DNA of 64,000 nucleotides, taken from NCBI RefSeq assembly GCF_900221005.1, contig NZ_OBQI01000007.1, positions 62,001 to 126,000 of the forward strand, in the 5' to 3' direction. The notes under the pieces were generated by a model, which did not search any database, had not been told where the DNA came from, and saw nothing but the letters and a program-made list of their open reading frames with translations. Shown piece after piece: positions 47,291 through 55,533 of this stretch. A program made the translations under genes and the position numbers. The stretch comes from Blastococcus aggregatus. GTDB taxonomy: Bacteria; Actinomycetota; Actinomycetes; Mycobacteriales; Geodermatophilaceae. How positions within the stretch are numbered: position 1 is the stretch's first letter; each line of letters starts with the position of its first letter.

Positions 47291-48547
47291 TCATGGCAGG
47301 TGAGCTCGGTTGAACTCCTGCTGCAGGCGTGGCCTGCGGCGGTGGGTGAGGCGGAGGTCGGCGATGAGCCGGTCGACGTGGTCGATGTGTTCCTGGTCGC
47401 TGGTGCCGGCGGCGAGGGTGCGCATTCCGGCCAGGCGTCGGGCGGCGTCGCGGTAGTGCCGTGCGTCGGCGTGGGTGAGGTCGCTCTCGACGATCCGGGC
47501 GTGGACCGGGAATGTGGCCGGTGGGTCGATGGCCTCGTATGCGGTGGCCAGCGTTCCCCAGGTGTGGTTGTCGTCGGGGTCCAGGCCGAGGTCGTGGGCG
47601 AGCTGCCAGGCACGTCGTGGGTCGCGCAGGGTGCCCAGCGCGAAGCTGACGGCGTCCCGCGGTTGCTGGGCGAGCCGGTCGATGACGTCGTCGTCGATGT
47701 CGGCCCAGGCCCGACCGGCAGCGGTGGCGGCGTCGTGCAGTCGGGCTGCGGTGGAGTCGGTCGGCCATCGGTCGAAAACCGAGCGGCGGGCGGCGAGGAT
47801 GTCGTCCGCGTCGTACCCGGGTTGTTGGTCGAGCAGGGACACCCACAGGTCGGCGCACTCCTGAGCCTGGTGGAAGGGGTTGATCCCGGCGCCCTGCCGG
47901 GCCCAGCTGGTTGCGAGGTCGACCCGGTCGATCTCGACGAGGGCGACCGCGGTGTCGTGGAACCAGCGGGCGATGCGCCGGTCGCGTGCGTGGGTGCGGA
48001 TGACGGCGTCGGCATCCCGGTCGAGGACGGCGAGCCGTTGCTCGTTCCAGGACAGCACCCAGTGCTCGTGCCGGTGGCTCGATGCCAGGCGGTCGGCCGG
48101 CGGGTCCCCGACCCGCACCTGGATCTCGCCCAGGCGGTGGCGGTAGGCGGTGATGCCGTCGGCCCCGAGGGCCGGGGCGTAGGCAACGGGGTCGAGCTCG
48201 AAGTAGTCGACGTCGCCGTCGAACTGGAACGCGATCATCCAGTCGACCAGCCGGCCCGGTGGAGTTGACGCGGCGGCCGCTGTTCTCGGGTGCAGGGCCA
48301 GTAGCCGGCGGCACGCGTCACCGATGACTCCGCTGGAGTCGTCGGCTCGTGCGATCACCTTGATCGCGCTGGTCAGCGCCTTGTGGGTCACCGCGTGCAC
48401 CTCGACCGGATCACGGGTCGGCATGGCCTGCTCGAGCAGGTCGACTGCTTCGTGCATCACCATGCCGTGCTGGCTCGCCGAACCCCAACGGTGCAGATCG
48501 GTGCGAGTCCGGATCAGCGGCAGCACCGCGGCGGCGAGAGATCCCAC
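47291..48547 (-). CDS. hypothetical protein, helical, DUF6880-like
   Basis: 418 aa, soluble, mainly alpha-helical with repeated pairs of helices (for example AVDLLEQAMPTRDPVEVHAV, AGRAWADIDDDVIDRLAQ, TWGTLATAYEAID), a TPR-like look. It includes VDWMIAFQFDGDVDYFELDP near residue 108. It resembles actinobacterial proteins that PGAP-type annotation leaves as hypothetical (possibly DUF6880). No catalytic residues can be named. GTG 48547 marks the first family-like residues; the frame is open to 48643 through a repeat region. Confidence 0.65.
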   Translation of the reverse strand: MGSLAAAVLPLIRTRTDLHRWGSASQHGMVMHEAVDLLEQAMPTRDPVEVHAVTHKALTSAIKVIARADDSSGVIGDACRRLLALHPRTAAAASTPPGRLVDWMIAFQFDGDVDYFELDPVAYAPALGADGITAYRHRLGEIQVRVGDPPADRLASSHRHEHWVLSWNEQRLAVLDRDADAVIRTHARDRRIARWFHDTAVALVEIDRVDLATSWARQGAGINPFHQAQECADLWVSLLDQQPGYDADDILAARRSVFDRWPTDSTAARLHDAATAAGRAWADIDDDVIDRLAQQPRDAVSFALGTLRDPRRAWQLAHDLGLDPDDNHTWGTLATAYEAIDPPATFPVHARIVESDLTHADARHYRDAARRLAGMRTLAAGTSDQEHIDHVDRLIADLRLTHRRRPRLQQEFNRAHLP

Positions 48548-48571
48548 CTGCTCATCGTCCCGGGCTCGTGG

Positions 48572-48598
48572 AACCCCGCCAACCCCGCCAACCCCGCC
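48572..48598 (+). repeat. 9-bp tandem repeat AACCCCGCC x3
   Basis: Three exact copies in tandem in the divergent intergenic region between the helical protein and the coiled-coil protein. Possible slippage-prone spacer; no gene in this frame. Confidence 0.9.
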
Positions 48599-48726
48599 AA
48601 CTGGGCACGGCCCGCGCCTGGAGCGCACCGGCGCACCGCGCAACCCGAGATGTGGAAGTGGATCCCTCGTCCACAGGACCGCCGCAGAAGCGTTCCGCCG
48701 TCATTACGTCGGTGCAGCTTTACGTT

Positions 48727-49935
48727 ATGAGCGACCCTACGGAAACGGAACGACGGATCTGTCGCTTTCCCGGCTGCCAGCGGCCGGCGGCGGCATCGCA
48801 TGCCGGGGCTGGCCGCCCGCCGGAGTACTGCGACGACAGCGCGCACAACCGGACCGCCGCCTGGCATGCACGCCGCCGACTGCGAGCGGCGCAGTCCGGG
48901 CACGCGCCCGGAGTCGAGTCGCGGCCGGTGGACGCTGCGCGGCAGCGGGCCGGTGAGTTGCACGGTCAGGTCGCCGGCATGGTCGAGCACCTGGGTGAGC
49001 AGCTGCAGGGGTTGCTCGAAGAGCTGCGGACCGTGGCCGATCCGGAAGCTGCCGAGCTGCAGATCGAGGCTGCGGCGAGTCAGGCGGCCGAGCAGGTGGC
49101 GACCGCCGAGGCGCGCGCAACTCGGGCTCAGCAAGCGCAACGGCGCGCCGAGGCCGAGCGCGCCGAGGCCGACGCCGCTGCGGAGGAGGCCTCTGCGCTG
49201 AGCGAGCAGCTCGGTACCGGGCTCGAAGAGACTCGCCAGCGGCTGGCGGAGGTCCAGGCCGAACGCGACGGGGCGATCGCCGAGCTGGCAGACTCCCACG
49301 CGGCTGCGGAGAAGAAGCTGCACAGGTCTGCTGCAGAGCTGGCCGAAATCTCACAGCGGCTGACCGTCACCGAGGCGCGGCTGGTCGAGGCGCACGATGG
49401 CGGGGACACCGCGACACAACGAGCCGAGGCAGCCCTGGTCGCGCAGTCCGAGGCAGAGCAACGCTTCCGCAACGCCGTCGAGCGGATCGAGGCCGAGTCG
49501 AAGCGCGCCGCCCGGGCCGAGGAGGCAGTGGAGTCGCTACGCCGGGACCTGGCGCTGGTCGAACGGCGAGCTATGGACCTGCATGAGGAGGTCGGCGATC
49601 TGCGCGGGAAGCTGGCGACGATGACCGCCCAGCGTGACGCCGCCGTTCGCGGCGCCGAACGCGAGAAGGCCCACGGTGAGCAGCGGGTCGACGACCTGCG
49701 TGCCGGTCACGAGGAGGAGCACCGCCGACTCCAGGCGGAGTTCGGCGGGCTGCGCGGTGAACTCAACGCCGCACGCGAGGAAGTCGCCGTGCAGCGCAGC
49801 AGAGCCGATCGGGCCGAAGCCCGACTCGACAGCACCCCCGTCGCACGTGAGACCCGGCGTCCCCAGTCGCCCGCCGGGCGTGGCAGGCGTCGAGGCGAGG
49901 GCACGACCCCGGGCGCCGACCAGACCGGCGGCTGA
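48727..49935 (+). CDS. coiled-coil protein with N-terminal Cys/His cluster
   Basis: 402 aa. The first 45 residues hold Cys12, Cys17, Cys35 and His40 (CRFPGCQRP, PPEYCDDSAHN), a possible zinc finger that reads like a plant-SBP or DksA-type knuckle but matches no named family. Residues 70-380 are an almost continuous Ala/Glu/Arg-rich coiled coil. Such proteins occur on actinobacterial plasmids and integrative elements and look like KfrA-type DNA-binding filaments. ATG 48727 has CAGCTT (48715-48720) 6 nt upstream. The role is inference. Confidence 0.7.
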   Translation: MSDPTETERRICRFPGCQRPAAASHAGAGRPPEYCDDSAHNRTAAWHARRRLRAAQSGHAPGVESRPVDAARQRAGELHGQVAGMVEHLGEQLQGLLEELRTVADPEAAELQIEAAASQAAEQVATAEARATRAQQAQRRAEAERAEADAAAEEASALSEQLGTGLEETRQRLAEVQAERDGAIAELADSHAAAEKKLHRSAAELAEISQRLTVTEARLVEAHDGGDTATQRAEAALVAQSEAEQRFRNAVERIEAESKRAARAEEAVESLRRDLALVERRAMDLHEEVGDLRGKLATMTAQRDAAVRGAEREKAHGEQRVDDLRAGHEEEHRRLQAEFGGLRGELNAAREEVAVQRSRADRAEARLDSTPVARETRRPQSPAGRGRRRGEGTTPGADQTGG

Positions 49936-49954
49936 TGTCCCGGAGGCTTGGCCG

Positions 49955-49999
49955 GGCACACCGGACTGGTTCATGCGAGCGGCGCCCTGCCGGTGTGCC
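49955..49999. terminator. bidirectional terminator candidate
   Basis: GGCACACCGG (49955-49964) and CCGGTGTGCC (49990-49999) form a perfect 10-bp stem between the convergent coiled-coil and prepilin peptidase genes. The 25-nt loop is long. Confidence 0.5.
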
Positions 50000-50042
50000 G
50001 AAGATCCCGCTTCCGAAGATCGGCCGCTGGCTTTCGCTCGTG

Positions 50043-50681
50043 TCAGGCAGCGGCCGCGAGCAAGAAGCCCACCGTGAGAGCAGGGCCGTACGGGATCGTG
50101 CTCCGACGGTCCCCGCCGCGCATCACGGTCACGACGGCCTGCGTCACGGTGATCACGGTGAACGCGGCGAAGGCCAACAGGAGCCCGCGAGGTGTGGCAT
50201 GCCCCAGGCCCAGCCCGCCGAGCGTCGCCAGGCGGACGTCACCGAACCCCGCTCCTGCGAACCGCCAGCACAGGAGCAACGTCAGCCCCGACGCCATCGC
50301 GGCGACGCCGCTGAGCGCCAGTCCCGGCCAGTCGCCGTGCACGGCCAGTGCCACGGTCAGCAGAGCGCAGGTCAGGACGCCGGCCTGCCGAACGAGTGCA
50401 GTCGGGATGCGCTGGGTGACCGCGTCGCAGCACGCCGCCGTGACGAGCGCACATCCCCAGAGCAGCAGGACGGGCGCGAGCTCCCAGATCCCCGTGCGTT
50501 GTGCCACCGCAACCGCCGCCGTCCCGGCCGCGATCCCGCCGAGAGCCCCCGCCAGACCCAGACCCCTGCTCGCGGCGTCCCGTCGCGCCAGCTGCGCGAG
50601 CCCGCGTGCCAGCAGCACGGGTGTGGCCGCCGCCCCGGTGACAACGGCTGCGACCACCACACCCAGCCACACAGCATCCAT
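50043..50681 (-). CDS. A24-family prepilin peptidase (TadV/CpaA type)
   Basis: 212 aa, about six transmembrane helices. The aspartyl protease pair is Asp86 (CCDAVTQRIPTAL) and Asp148 in GFGD (145-148), the GxGD signature. The N-terminal methyltransferase domain of PilD is missing, as in TadV/CpaA and other pilin-only peptidases. It should cleave the Flp pilin and TadE-like pseudopilins of the divergent operon after Gly. ATG 50681 chosen as the first residue before the first helix. Confidence 0.88.
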   Translation of the reverse strand: MDAVWLGVVVAAVVTGAAATPVLLARGLAQLARRDAASRGLGLAGALGGIAAGTAAVAVAQRTGIWELAPVLLLWGCALVTAACCDAVTQRIPTALVRQAGVLTCALLTVALAVHGDWPGLALSGVAAMASGLTLLLCWRFAGAGFGDVRLATLGGLGLGHATPRGLLLAFAAFTVITVTQAVVTVMRGGDRRSTIPYGPALTVGFLLAAAA

Positions 50682-50805
50682 GCGCGCCAGGTGCCTCCTC
50701 GCCGGACCGCGAACGACTGCTCCCATGCGCTGGCACCTCGTCTGCCGAGGCGCGGGGGAGCGGGCTGCGAGTGTGCGGCGCAGAAACCTGACAGGGCCTC
50801 GCGAT

Positions 50806-50865
50806 ACACCCATCTGGGGGACGACCGGCAGAGCCATCGTGACTCTGAGTCACCCGAATGGGTGT
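50806..50865. promoter_or_regulatory. nested palindromes upstream of the Tad operon
   Basis: GTGACTC-T-GAGTCAC (50839-50853) is a perfect 7-1-7 palindrome. It lies between ACACCCAT (50806-50813) and its inverse ATGGGTGT (50858-50865). The site is 48 bp before the lipoprotein start and 125 bp from the prepilin peptidase start, so it can control both divergent transcripts. Confidence 0.65.
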
Positions 50866-50912
50866 CATGGTGCTCGATGTCACACCGTGTTCACGGCGAA
50901 GAGGAAGTCTCG

Positions 50913-51560
50913 ATGCACGAACAGGCAGACCGGAAGCGGAGCGGAGGACGCGTGCAGGTGACGCGGACGGCGGTCACGGCAGCGGTTGCTGGCGTGCTCA
51001 CGGTCTCGGGCTGCTCGTCGTCCGGCGGTTCCTCGACTGCGCCGACTTCGACACCGACCTCGGGGTCGTCGTCGAGCGCCGCACCATCCGCGACCGATCC
51101 GGCCGACGAAGCACGAGCACAGGCCGTCGAGTTCGTCCCCACCTACGTCCAGACGATCGACGACCTCTACCTGGACCCGTCGCGCCCCCTCGACGACCTC
51201 TACGAGGTGGCCGTCGCGCCGGAGGCAACCAATCAGGCCACTGCCATCGGAACCTTTCGTTCGCAGGGCTACCGGCAGGTCGGGCGATCCCAGCTGGTGA
51301 CGGCGACCGCCGACAGCGTCGACCTCACGACCGATCCGGCGGCCTCGCCGTCACCAACGCTCCCGACCGTCGTGGTCACCGCATGTGTCGACGTGAGCCA
51401 GGTGCAGGCGACCGACGCCTCCGGGACTTCGGTCGTCCCCGCCGACCGCCCGAGATACCTCGTTGCACGGCTGACGCTGGTCAACCCGGACTATCCGGAC
51501 GCCTCCGGATGGCGGGTCAGCGAGGCTCCGAACAGGCAGGCGCAGTCATGCGACGGGTGA
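50913..51560 (+). CDS. lipoprotein, first gene of the Tad operon
   Basis: 215 aa. Basic N-terminus, hydrophobic stretch and lipobox VSGC (Cys near 39), then a Ser/Thr/Pro-rich linker and a domain beginning AQAVEFVPTYVQTIDDLYLDP. The domain resembles small extracytoplasmic NTF2-like domains of actinobacterial lipoproteins. ATG 50913 has GAGGAAG upstream. Its 3' end overlaps the next gene by 13 bp. It may be an outer component or pilotin of the pilus; not proven. Confidence 0.78.
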   Translation: MHEQADRKRSGGRVQVTRTAVTAAVAGVLTVSGCSSSGGSSTAPTSTPTSGSSSSAAPSATDPADEARAQAVEFVPTYVQTIDDLYLDPSRPLDDLYEVAVAPEATNQATAIGTFRSQGYRQVGRSQLVTATADSVDLTTDPAASPSPTLPTVVVTACVDVSQVQATDASGTSVVPADRPRYLVARLTLVNPDYPDASGWRVSEAPNRQAQSCDG

Positions 51561-52504
51561 CGGTCGCGCTGTCCGGGGCGCTGCTCGGCCTCTGCGTCCA
51601 AGGCGTGCACTCGGGCACGGCCATGGCCGACCCGGTCGCTTGCCAGCAGTTCAACTCGCTCGGCATCTGCGTGGTGGAGGTCGAGTCCGCTCAGCAGCCG
51701 AGAAGTCGGCCGGTCGCAGTGGGCTCCGGTGGCGGTGGTGGAAGTCAGGAGGCTTCGTGCACCCTGGACGCCACCGGCGCCGCCATACCCTGCCAGGAGG
51801 GCCCGTCGTGGTGGGTCCAGAGCTTGCAGTGCTACGCCCAGCCGATGCTCGAGCCACCGCCCAAGGACTCGCCGGTGTGGAGCGGGCACACCGACGGCAC
51901 CGTCTACCTGTGCACCTTCTACACGGACGGTGGGGCCTTTCCCGGCACGAACGGGTTCTCGTTCTGGTCGGCCACCGCGCCGGCCGGCCCCGCGGCCGTC
52001 GACCCCGCGGTGCTCGCCGAGCAGGCGCTGCGCACCCTGACCGTGCCTGAGCCGACGACCGGTCGCTACCCGGCCGGGACCATGCGGGATGGCCGGGCCT
52101 TCACCGTTGTCAACGCCTATACGTGGTTCTGGACCGACCCCGCATCGTTCCGAGCGCTGACCGCGCGGGCGGACGCCGGCGGCGTCTGGGCGGAGGTGAC
52201 GGTGACGCCAACCGCCTTGAGCTTCACACCCGGCGACGGGGCTGGTGCTGTCTCGTGTTCCGGCCCCGGGGCGGCCTGGCAGCGCGGCGACGGTGTCTGG
52301 GCTCCATCCCCGACGGGCTGCCAGTACCGGTATCCGCATTCGTCGATCCACCAGCCCGATGAGCAGGTGACGGCGACCTACGGCATCAGTTGGTCGGTCG
52401 CCTGGACGTCGTCGACAGGAGCGAGCGGCACTCTGCCGGACCTGACGACGACGTCGAACGCGACGTTCGCGGTTGCGGAGGTGCAGGCGGTGGTGACCGG
52501 GTGA
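51548..52504 (+). CDS. secreted cysteine-containing protein of the Tad operon
   Basis: 318 aa. Signal peptide (residues 1-27, cleavage after AMA-DP), then a short Cys pair segment DPVACQQFNSLGICVVEV, a low-complexity Gly/Ser linker and a Trp-rich beta domain with further Cys residues in probable disulfides. The C-terminal half (AYTWFWTDPASFRALTARA) recurs in proteins of similar actinobacterial loci. Function unknown; surface adhesin or pilus-associated protein is a guess. Translation is coupled on both sides by overlaps. Confidence 0.78.
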   Translation: MRRVTVALSGALLGLCVQGVHSGTAMADPVACQQFNSLGICVVEVESAQQPRSRPVAVGSGGGGGSQEASCTLDATGAAIPCQEGPSWWVQSLQCYAQPMLEPPPKDSPVWSGHTDGTVYLCTFYTDGGAFPGTNGFSFWSATAPAGPAAVDPAVLAEQALRTLTVPEPTTGRYPAGTMRDGRAFTVVNAYTWFWTDPASFRALTARADAGGVWAEVTVTPTALSFTPGDGAGAVSCSGPGAAWQRGDGVWAPSPTGCQYRYPHSSIHQPDEQVTATYGISWSVAWTSSTGASGTLPDLTTTSNATFAVAEVQAVVTG

Positions 52505-53220
52505 CAGCACAGGTAGAGGGGACGACGACGTTAGCCGGGCGTGCCGCGGCTCCGGTGCGTGAGGCGGCACCACCACCGGTCCCCACGCTGCGGAGCGCGG
52601 CGGCAAGGCGGCGCACCAGCCGCAAGTCACTGGTCCTGAGCCTGCTCGTCGTCCTGCTCGGTGGTCTGATCGCCTTTGCCGCCGGCCGGATGCTGACCGC
52701 CCAGACCGAGGTGCTTGCGGTCGCCCGGGACGTGCAGGTGGGCTCGACGATCGCCGCCGACGACCTGACGATCGCGAACGTCACCTCGGACCCCAACCTG
52801 TCACCCATCCCTGCGGCCCAGCAGTCCGAGGTCGTCGGGATGGTGGCGCAGGTCCCGCTGACCCGTGGCGAGCTGCTGACCCGCGCCCAGGTCGGCACGG
52901 GCACCGGACTCGCGGTCGGGGAGATGCTGGTGGCCCTGCCGTTGAAGGAAGGCCAGTTTCCCTCTCGCGGGGTGACGCCGGGGCAGCAGGTGCTGATCGT
53001 TCCGACTCCCGGTGCCGCGGGCTCCACCAGTGGGACCGATGCCATGGGCGGGACGTCCGGTCGGCCGACCGAGGCGACCGTCGCCGAGGTGGGGCCGGTG
53101 AACCCGGCCACCCAGGTGACGGTCGTCGACGTGCGGGTCCGTGAGGCCGAGGGTCCAGCGCTCGCCCAGCTCGCCTCCACCGGCAGTCTGGCCTTGATCC
53201 TGCTGCCGACGGGGCGGTGA
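52501..53220 (+). CDS. SAF domain protein (CpaB/RcpC-like)
   Basis: 239 aa. One transmembrane helix (about 42-62, RKSLVLSLLVVLLGGLIAFAAG), then the SAF domain: VAVARDVQVGSTIAADDLT-like sequence and AQVPLTRGELLTRAQV. CpaB/RcpC proteins sit in the periplasm or outer face of Tad machines and contact the secretin or cell wall. In Gram-positive organisms the partner is unclear. GTG overlaps the preceding stop by 4 nt. Confidence 0.85.
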   Translation: MTAQVEGTTTLAGRAAAPVREAAPPPVPTLRSAAARRRTSRKSLVLSLLVVLLGGLIAFAAGRMLTAQTEVLAVARDVQVGSTIAADDLTIANVTSDPNLSPIPAAQQSEVVGMVAQVPLTRGELLTRAQVGTGTGLAVGEMLVALPLKEGQFPSRGVTPGQQVLIVPTPGAAGSTSGTDAMGGTSGRPTEATVAEVGPVNPATQVTVVDVRVREAEGPALAQLASTGSLALILLPTGR

Positions 53221-53224
53221 TCGG

Positions 53225-54007
53225 GTGCTGACCGTTGTGGCCTCCGGCAAGGCAGCCCCCGGCGTGTCGACGTCGGCGTGGGCGCTGGCCTTGTGTTGGC
53301 CTCGACCGCTGCTGCTGGCCGACTGCGATCACGCGGGCGGCGATCTGGCGCCGGGGCTGCTGGCCGGACGGGTCAGCGTCGACCGTGGCCTGCTGTCCTG
53401 GTCGGCTGCCGCTCGTCGGGGGTTGCCGGCGACGGCGGCCGCCAAGCTGTTCGCCGAGCATGCGGTGCAGGTACCCGAGCATCCGCAGGTGTCGCTGATC
53501 CCCGGGTTCACGACGGCCACGCAGGGGGCGTCGTTCACCTCCGAGACGTGGGAGCGGCTCGCGCTGGCACTGCGCGCGTCCACGACCGCCATCGGCCGGG
53601 ACGTCGTGGTGGACGCCGGACGACTGGTCACCGATCGGGGATGTTGGCCGGTCCTGCGGGCCGCTGACCAGGTGCTCCTGGCGGTGCGGCCCAGCGTGCG
53701 GTCGGTGCACGCGGCACAGGACGCCGTGCGGCGGGTGCGTCAGGAGCTCGGTGACCTGGCGAGCGTGGCCGCGCTGGTGGTCGGGAACGGGCCGTACTCA
53801 GCCAGCGAGGTGGTCAAGGCGCTGCAACTGCCGCTCGCCGGCGTGCTGCCCTACGACCCCAGCGCGGCCGCTGCCCTCTCCGACGGGGCGGTCTCGAGCA
53901 TGAAGACGCTGCGGCGGTCCGCGCTGATGCGCGCGGCGTCGTCCCTGGCCGGCGAGCTGGCTGGCTCCGCCGAGGCCTCCTCGCTCGCTGAGGCGGTGGC
54001 CGGATGA
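53225..54007 (+). CDS. TadZ/CpaE-like MinD-family protein with degenerate P-loop
   Basis: 260 aa. The overall MinD/ParA layout is visible: an N-terminal strand VVASGKAAPGVSTSAWALAL in place of the deviant Walker A, LLADCDHAGGDLA as switch I-like Asp motif, and RDVVVDAGRL as Walker B. The Lys-Ser/Thr pair of the P-loop is replaced by Val-Ser-Thr (GVST), so ATP hydrolysis is doubtful. TadZ proteins position the Tad machine at the pole. It lies 4 bp after the SAF gene and overlaps tadA by 4 nt. Confidence 0.75.
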   Translation: MLTVVASGKAAPGVSTSAWALALCWPRPLLLADCDHAGGDLAPGLLAGRVSVDRGLLSWSAAARRGLPATAAAKLFAEHAVQVPEHPQVSLIPGFTTATQGASFTSETWERLALALRASTTAIGRDVVVDAGRLVTDRGCWPVLRAADQVLLAVRPSVRSVHAAQDAVRRVRQELGDLASVAALVVGNGPYSASEVVKALQLPLAGVLPYDPSAAAALSDGAVSSMKTLRRSALMRAASSLAGELAGSAEASSLAEAVAG

Positions 54008-55533
54008 GCCCCGAATACGCCCGGCCGCCCCGGTCGCCATCGTCGACAGCACCGGAGCTCCCGCAGGTCCCGACGCGCCCGCTGCTGTCCGGCCTCGGAG
54101 GCGACGTCCCAGGAGACGTGCCCCGGGCCAAGACCACGCCGTCCGATGCTGCGGACCTCACCGAGGTCGAGTATCGCGTCGTGGCGGAGCTGCGCGACCG
54201 GGTGTCGACGCGGTTGACGGCGGAGGACAAGAACTACGCGGCCGGTCCGCGTCGGGAACTGACCAAGAAGCTGATCCGCGACGAATACGACCAGTGGCTG
54301 CTGCACGAGGCCAACCGCGGCCGGGCCGTCCCCGCGGTGGCCACCGAGGACGGGATCTTCGCCGCGGTGCTGGCCGAGCTCGACGGACTGGGGCGGCTGG
54401 CGCCGCTGCTGACTCGGGACGACGTGGAGGACATCCACTTCGAGGGCTGCGACCCGACCGTGCTGCGCACGGTGGACGGCCAGCTGGTGGCCGGACCGCC
54501 GATCGCCTCCACCGACGAGGAACTTGAGCAGCTGCTGCGGTCGATCGGATCACGCTCGGACGGCGGGCAGACCAGCCGCGAGTTCTCCTCGGCCAGCCCC
54601 ATCCTCAACGTGCGTCTAAAGGGCGTCACCCAGCTGGGAGCTCGCCTGCAGGCCGCGATGGACGTGCTGCCCCGCCCGGCCGGAGTGATCCGGGTGCACC
54701 GCTTCTCCGACCCGAGCCTGGACGACCTGCACCGGCTCAACATGGTCGACTCACCGATCCGGGCCTTCCTGCGCGCGGTGATCGAGGCCGGCGTATCGCC
54801 GCTCGTGACCGGGGCGCCGGGCGTCGGCAAGACCACCCTGCTGCGCGCGCTCGGCAACGCGATCCCGTGGAACAACGTGGTCATCACCGTGGAGGACGAG
54901 CGTGAGCTGGGCCTGCACCTGCCGCGGTGGGATCCCGACCAGCAGCGACTGGTCAAGCGGCACGCCGTCTGCCGCCCCTTCGAGTCGCGGCTGCCCAACG
55001 CCGAGGGCAGGGGCGGATTCGACATGGGGGACGCCCTGCACCTGGCGCTCCGGGCCTCGCCAACCTGGGTGCTGGTCGGCGAGGTCCGCGGCGCCTACGT
55101 CACCTCCTTGCTGGAGGCCGCGACCAGCGGCATCGCCTCGGTGATGTGCACGATCCACTCCCCGTCGGCTGACGGCGTCTTCGACAAGGTCCTGATCAAC
55201 GCGCTCAAGGCACACCCGACGCCGTCACCGGAGCTGGTCCTGCGCTCGCTGGCCGCCCTCGGCCTGGTCGTGCACGTGCAGCGCGACCACGGCTACACCC
55301 GGTTCGTGTCAGGCATCTACGAACTGGGTGCGATCGGCGACTCCGGTCGCCCCGACCTCAAGCCGATCTTCGCGCCGCGACCCGACGACGGCCGCGCCCG
55401 GGCCACCGGGCCGGGGATGCTCAGCGACTCGCTGGCCGAACGTCTGACCGCGGTCGGCTTCGACCTGAACTGGCTGCACCCGGAGGCCTCCGACTGGCCC
55501 ACCGACCTCCGCCGGCAGGAGTGGGCGTCGTGA
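54004..55533 (+). CDS. tadA: TadA/CpaF family secretion ATPase
   Basis: 509 aa. An N-terminal helical domain (about 50-150) precedes the VirB11-like ATPase: GAPGVGKT at 270-277, the Asp box ITVEDERELGLHL, and GEVRGAY near 360 as Walker B/His-box region. It powers assembly of Flp pili or secretion from the cytoplasmic side, with TadB and TadC as membrane platform. ATG overlaps the tadZ stop and GTG of tadB overlaps its own, a tight operon. Confidence 0.93.
   Translation: MSPEYARPPRSPSSTAPELPQVPTRPLLSGLGGDVPGDVPRAKTTPSDAADLTEVEYRVVAELRDRVSTRLTAEDKNYAAGPRRELTKKLIRDEYDQWLLHEANRGRAVPAVATEDGIFAAVLAELDGLGRLAPLLTRDDVEDIHFEGCDPTVLRTVDGQLVAGPPIASTDEELEQLLRSIGSRSDGGQTSREFSSASPILNVRLKGVTQLGARLQAAMDVLPRPAGVIRVHRFSDPSLDDLHRLNMVDSPIRAFLRAVIEAGVSPLVTGAPGVGKTTLLRALGNAIPWNNVVITVEDERELGLHLPRWDPDQQRLVKRHAVCRPFESRLPNAEGRGGFDMGDALHLALRASPTWVLVGEVRGAYVTSLLEAATSGIASVMCTIHSPSADGVFDKVLINALKAHPTPSPELVLRSLAALGLVVHVQRDHGYTRFVSGIYELGAIGDSGRPDLKPIFAPRPDDGRARATGPGMLSDSLAERLTAVGFDLNWLHPEASDWPTDLRRQEWAS

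Noticed and set aside
48572-48643. N-terminal extension of the helical protein through the 9-bp tandem repeat
   Set aside because: The added residues are Gly/Val repeats created by the repeat; GTG 48547 starts the protein-like sequence.
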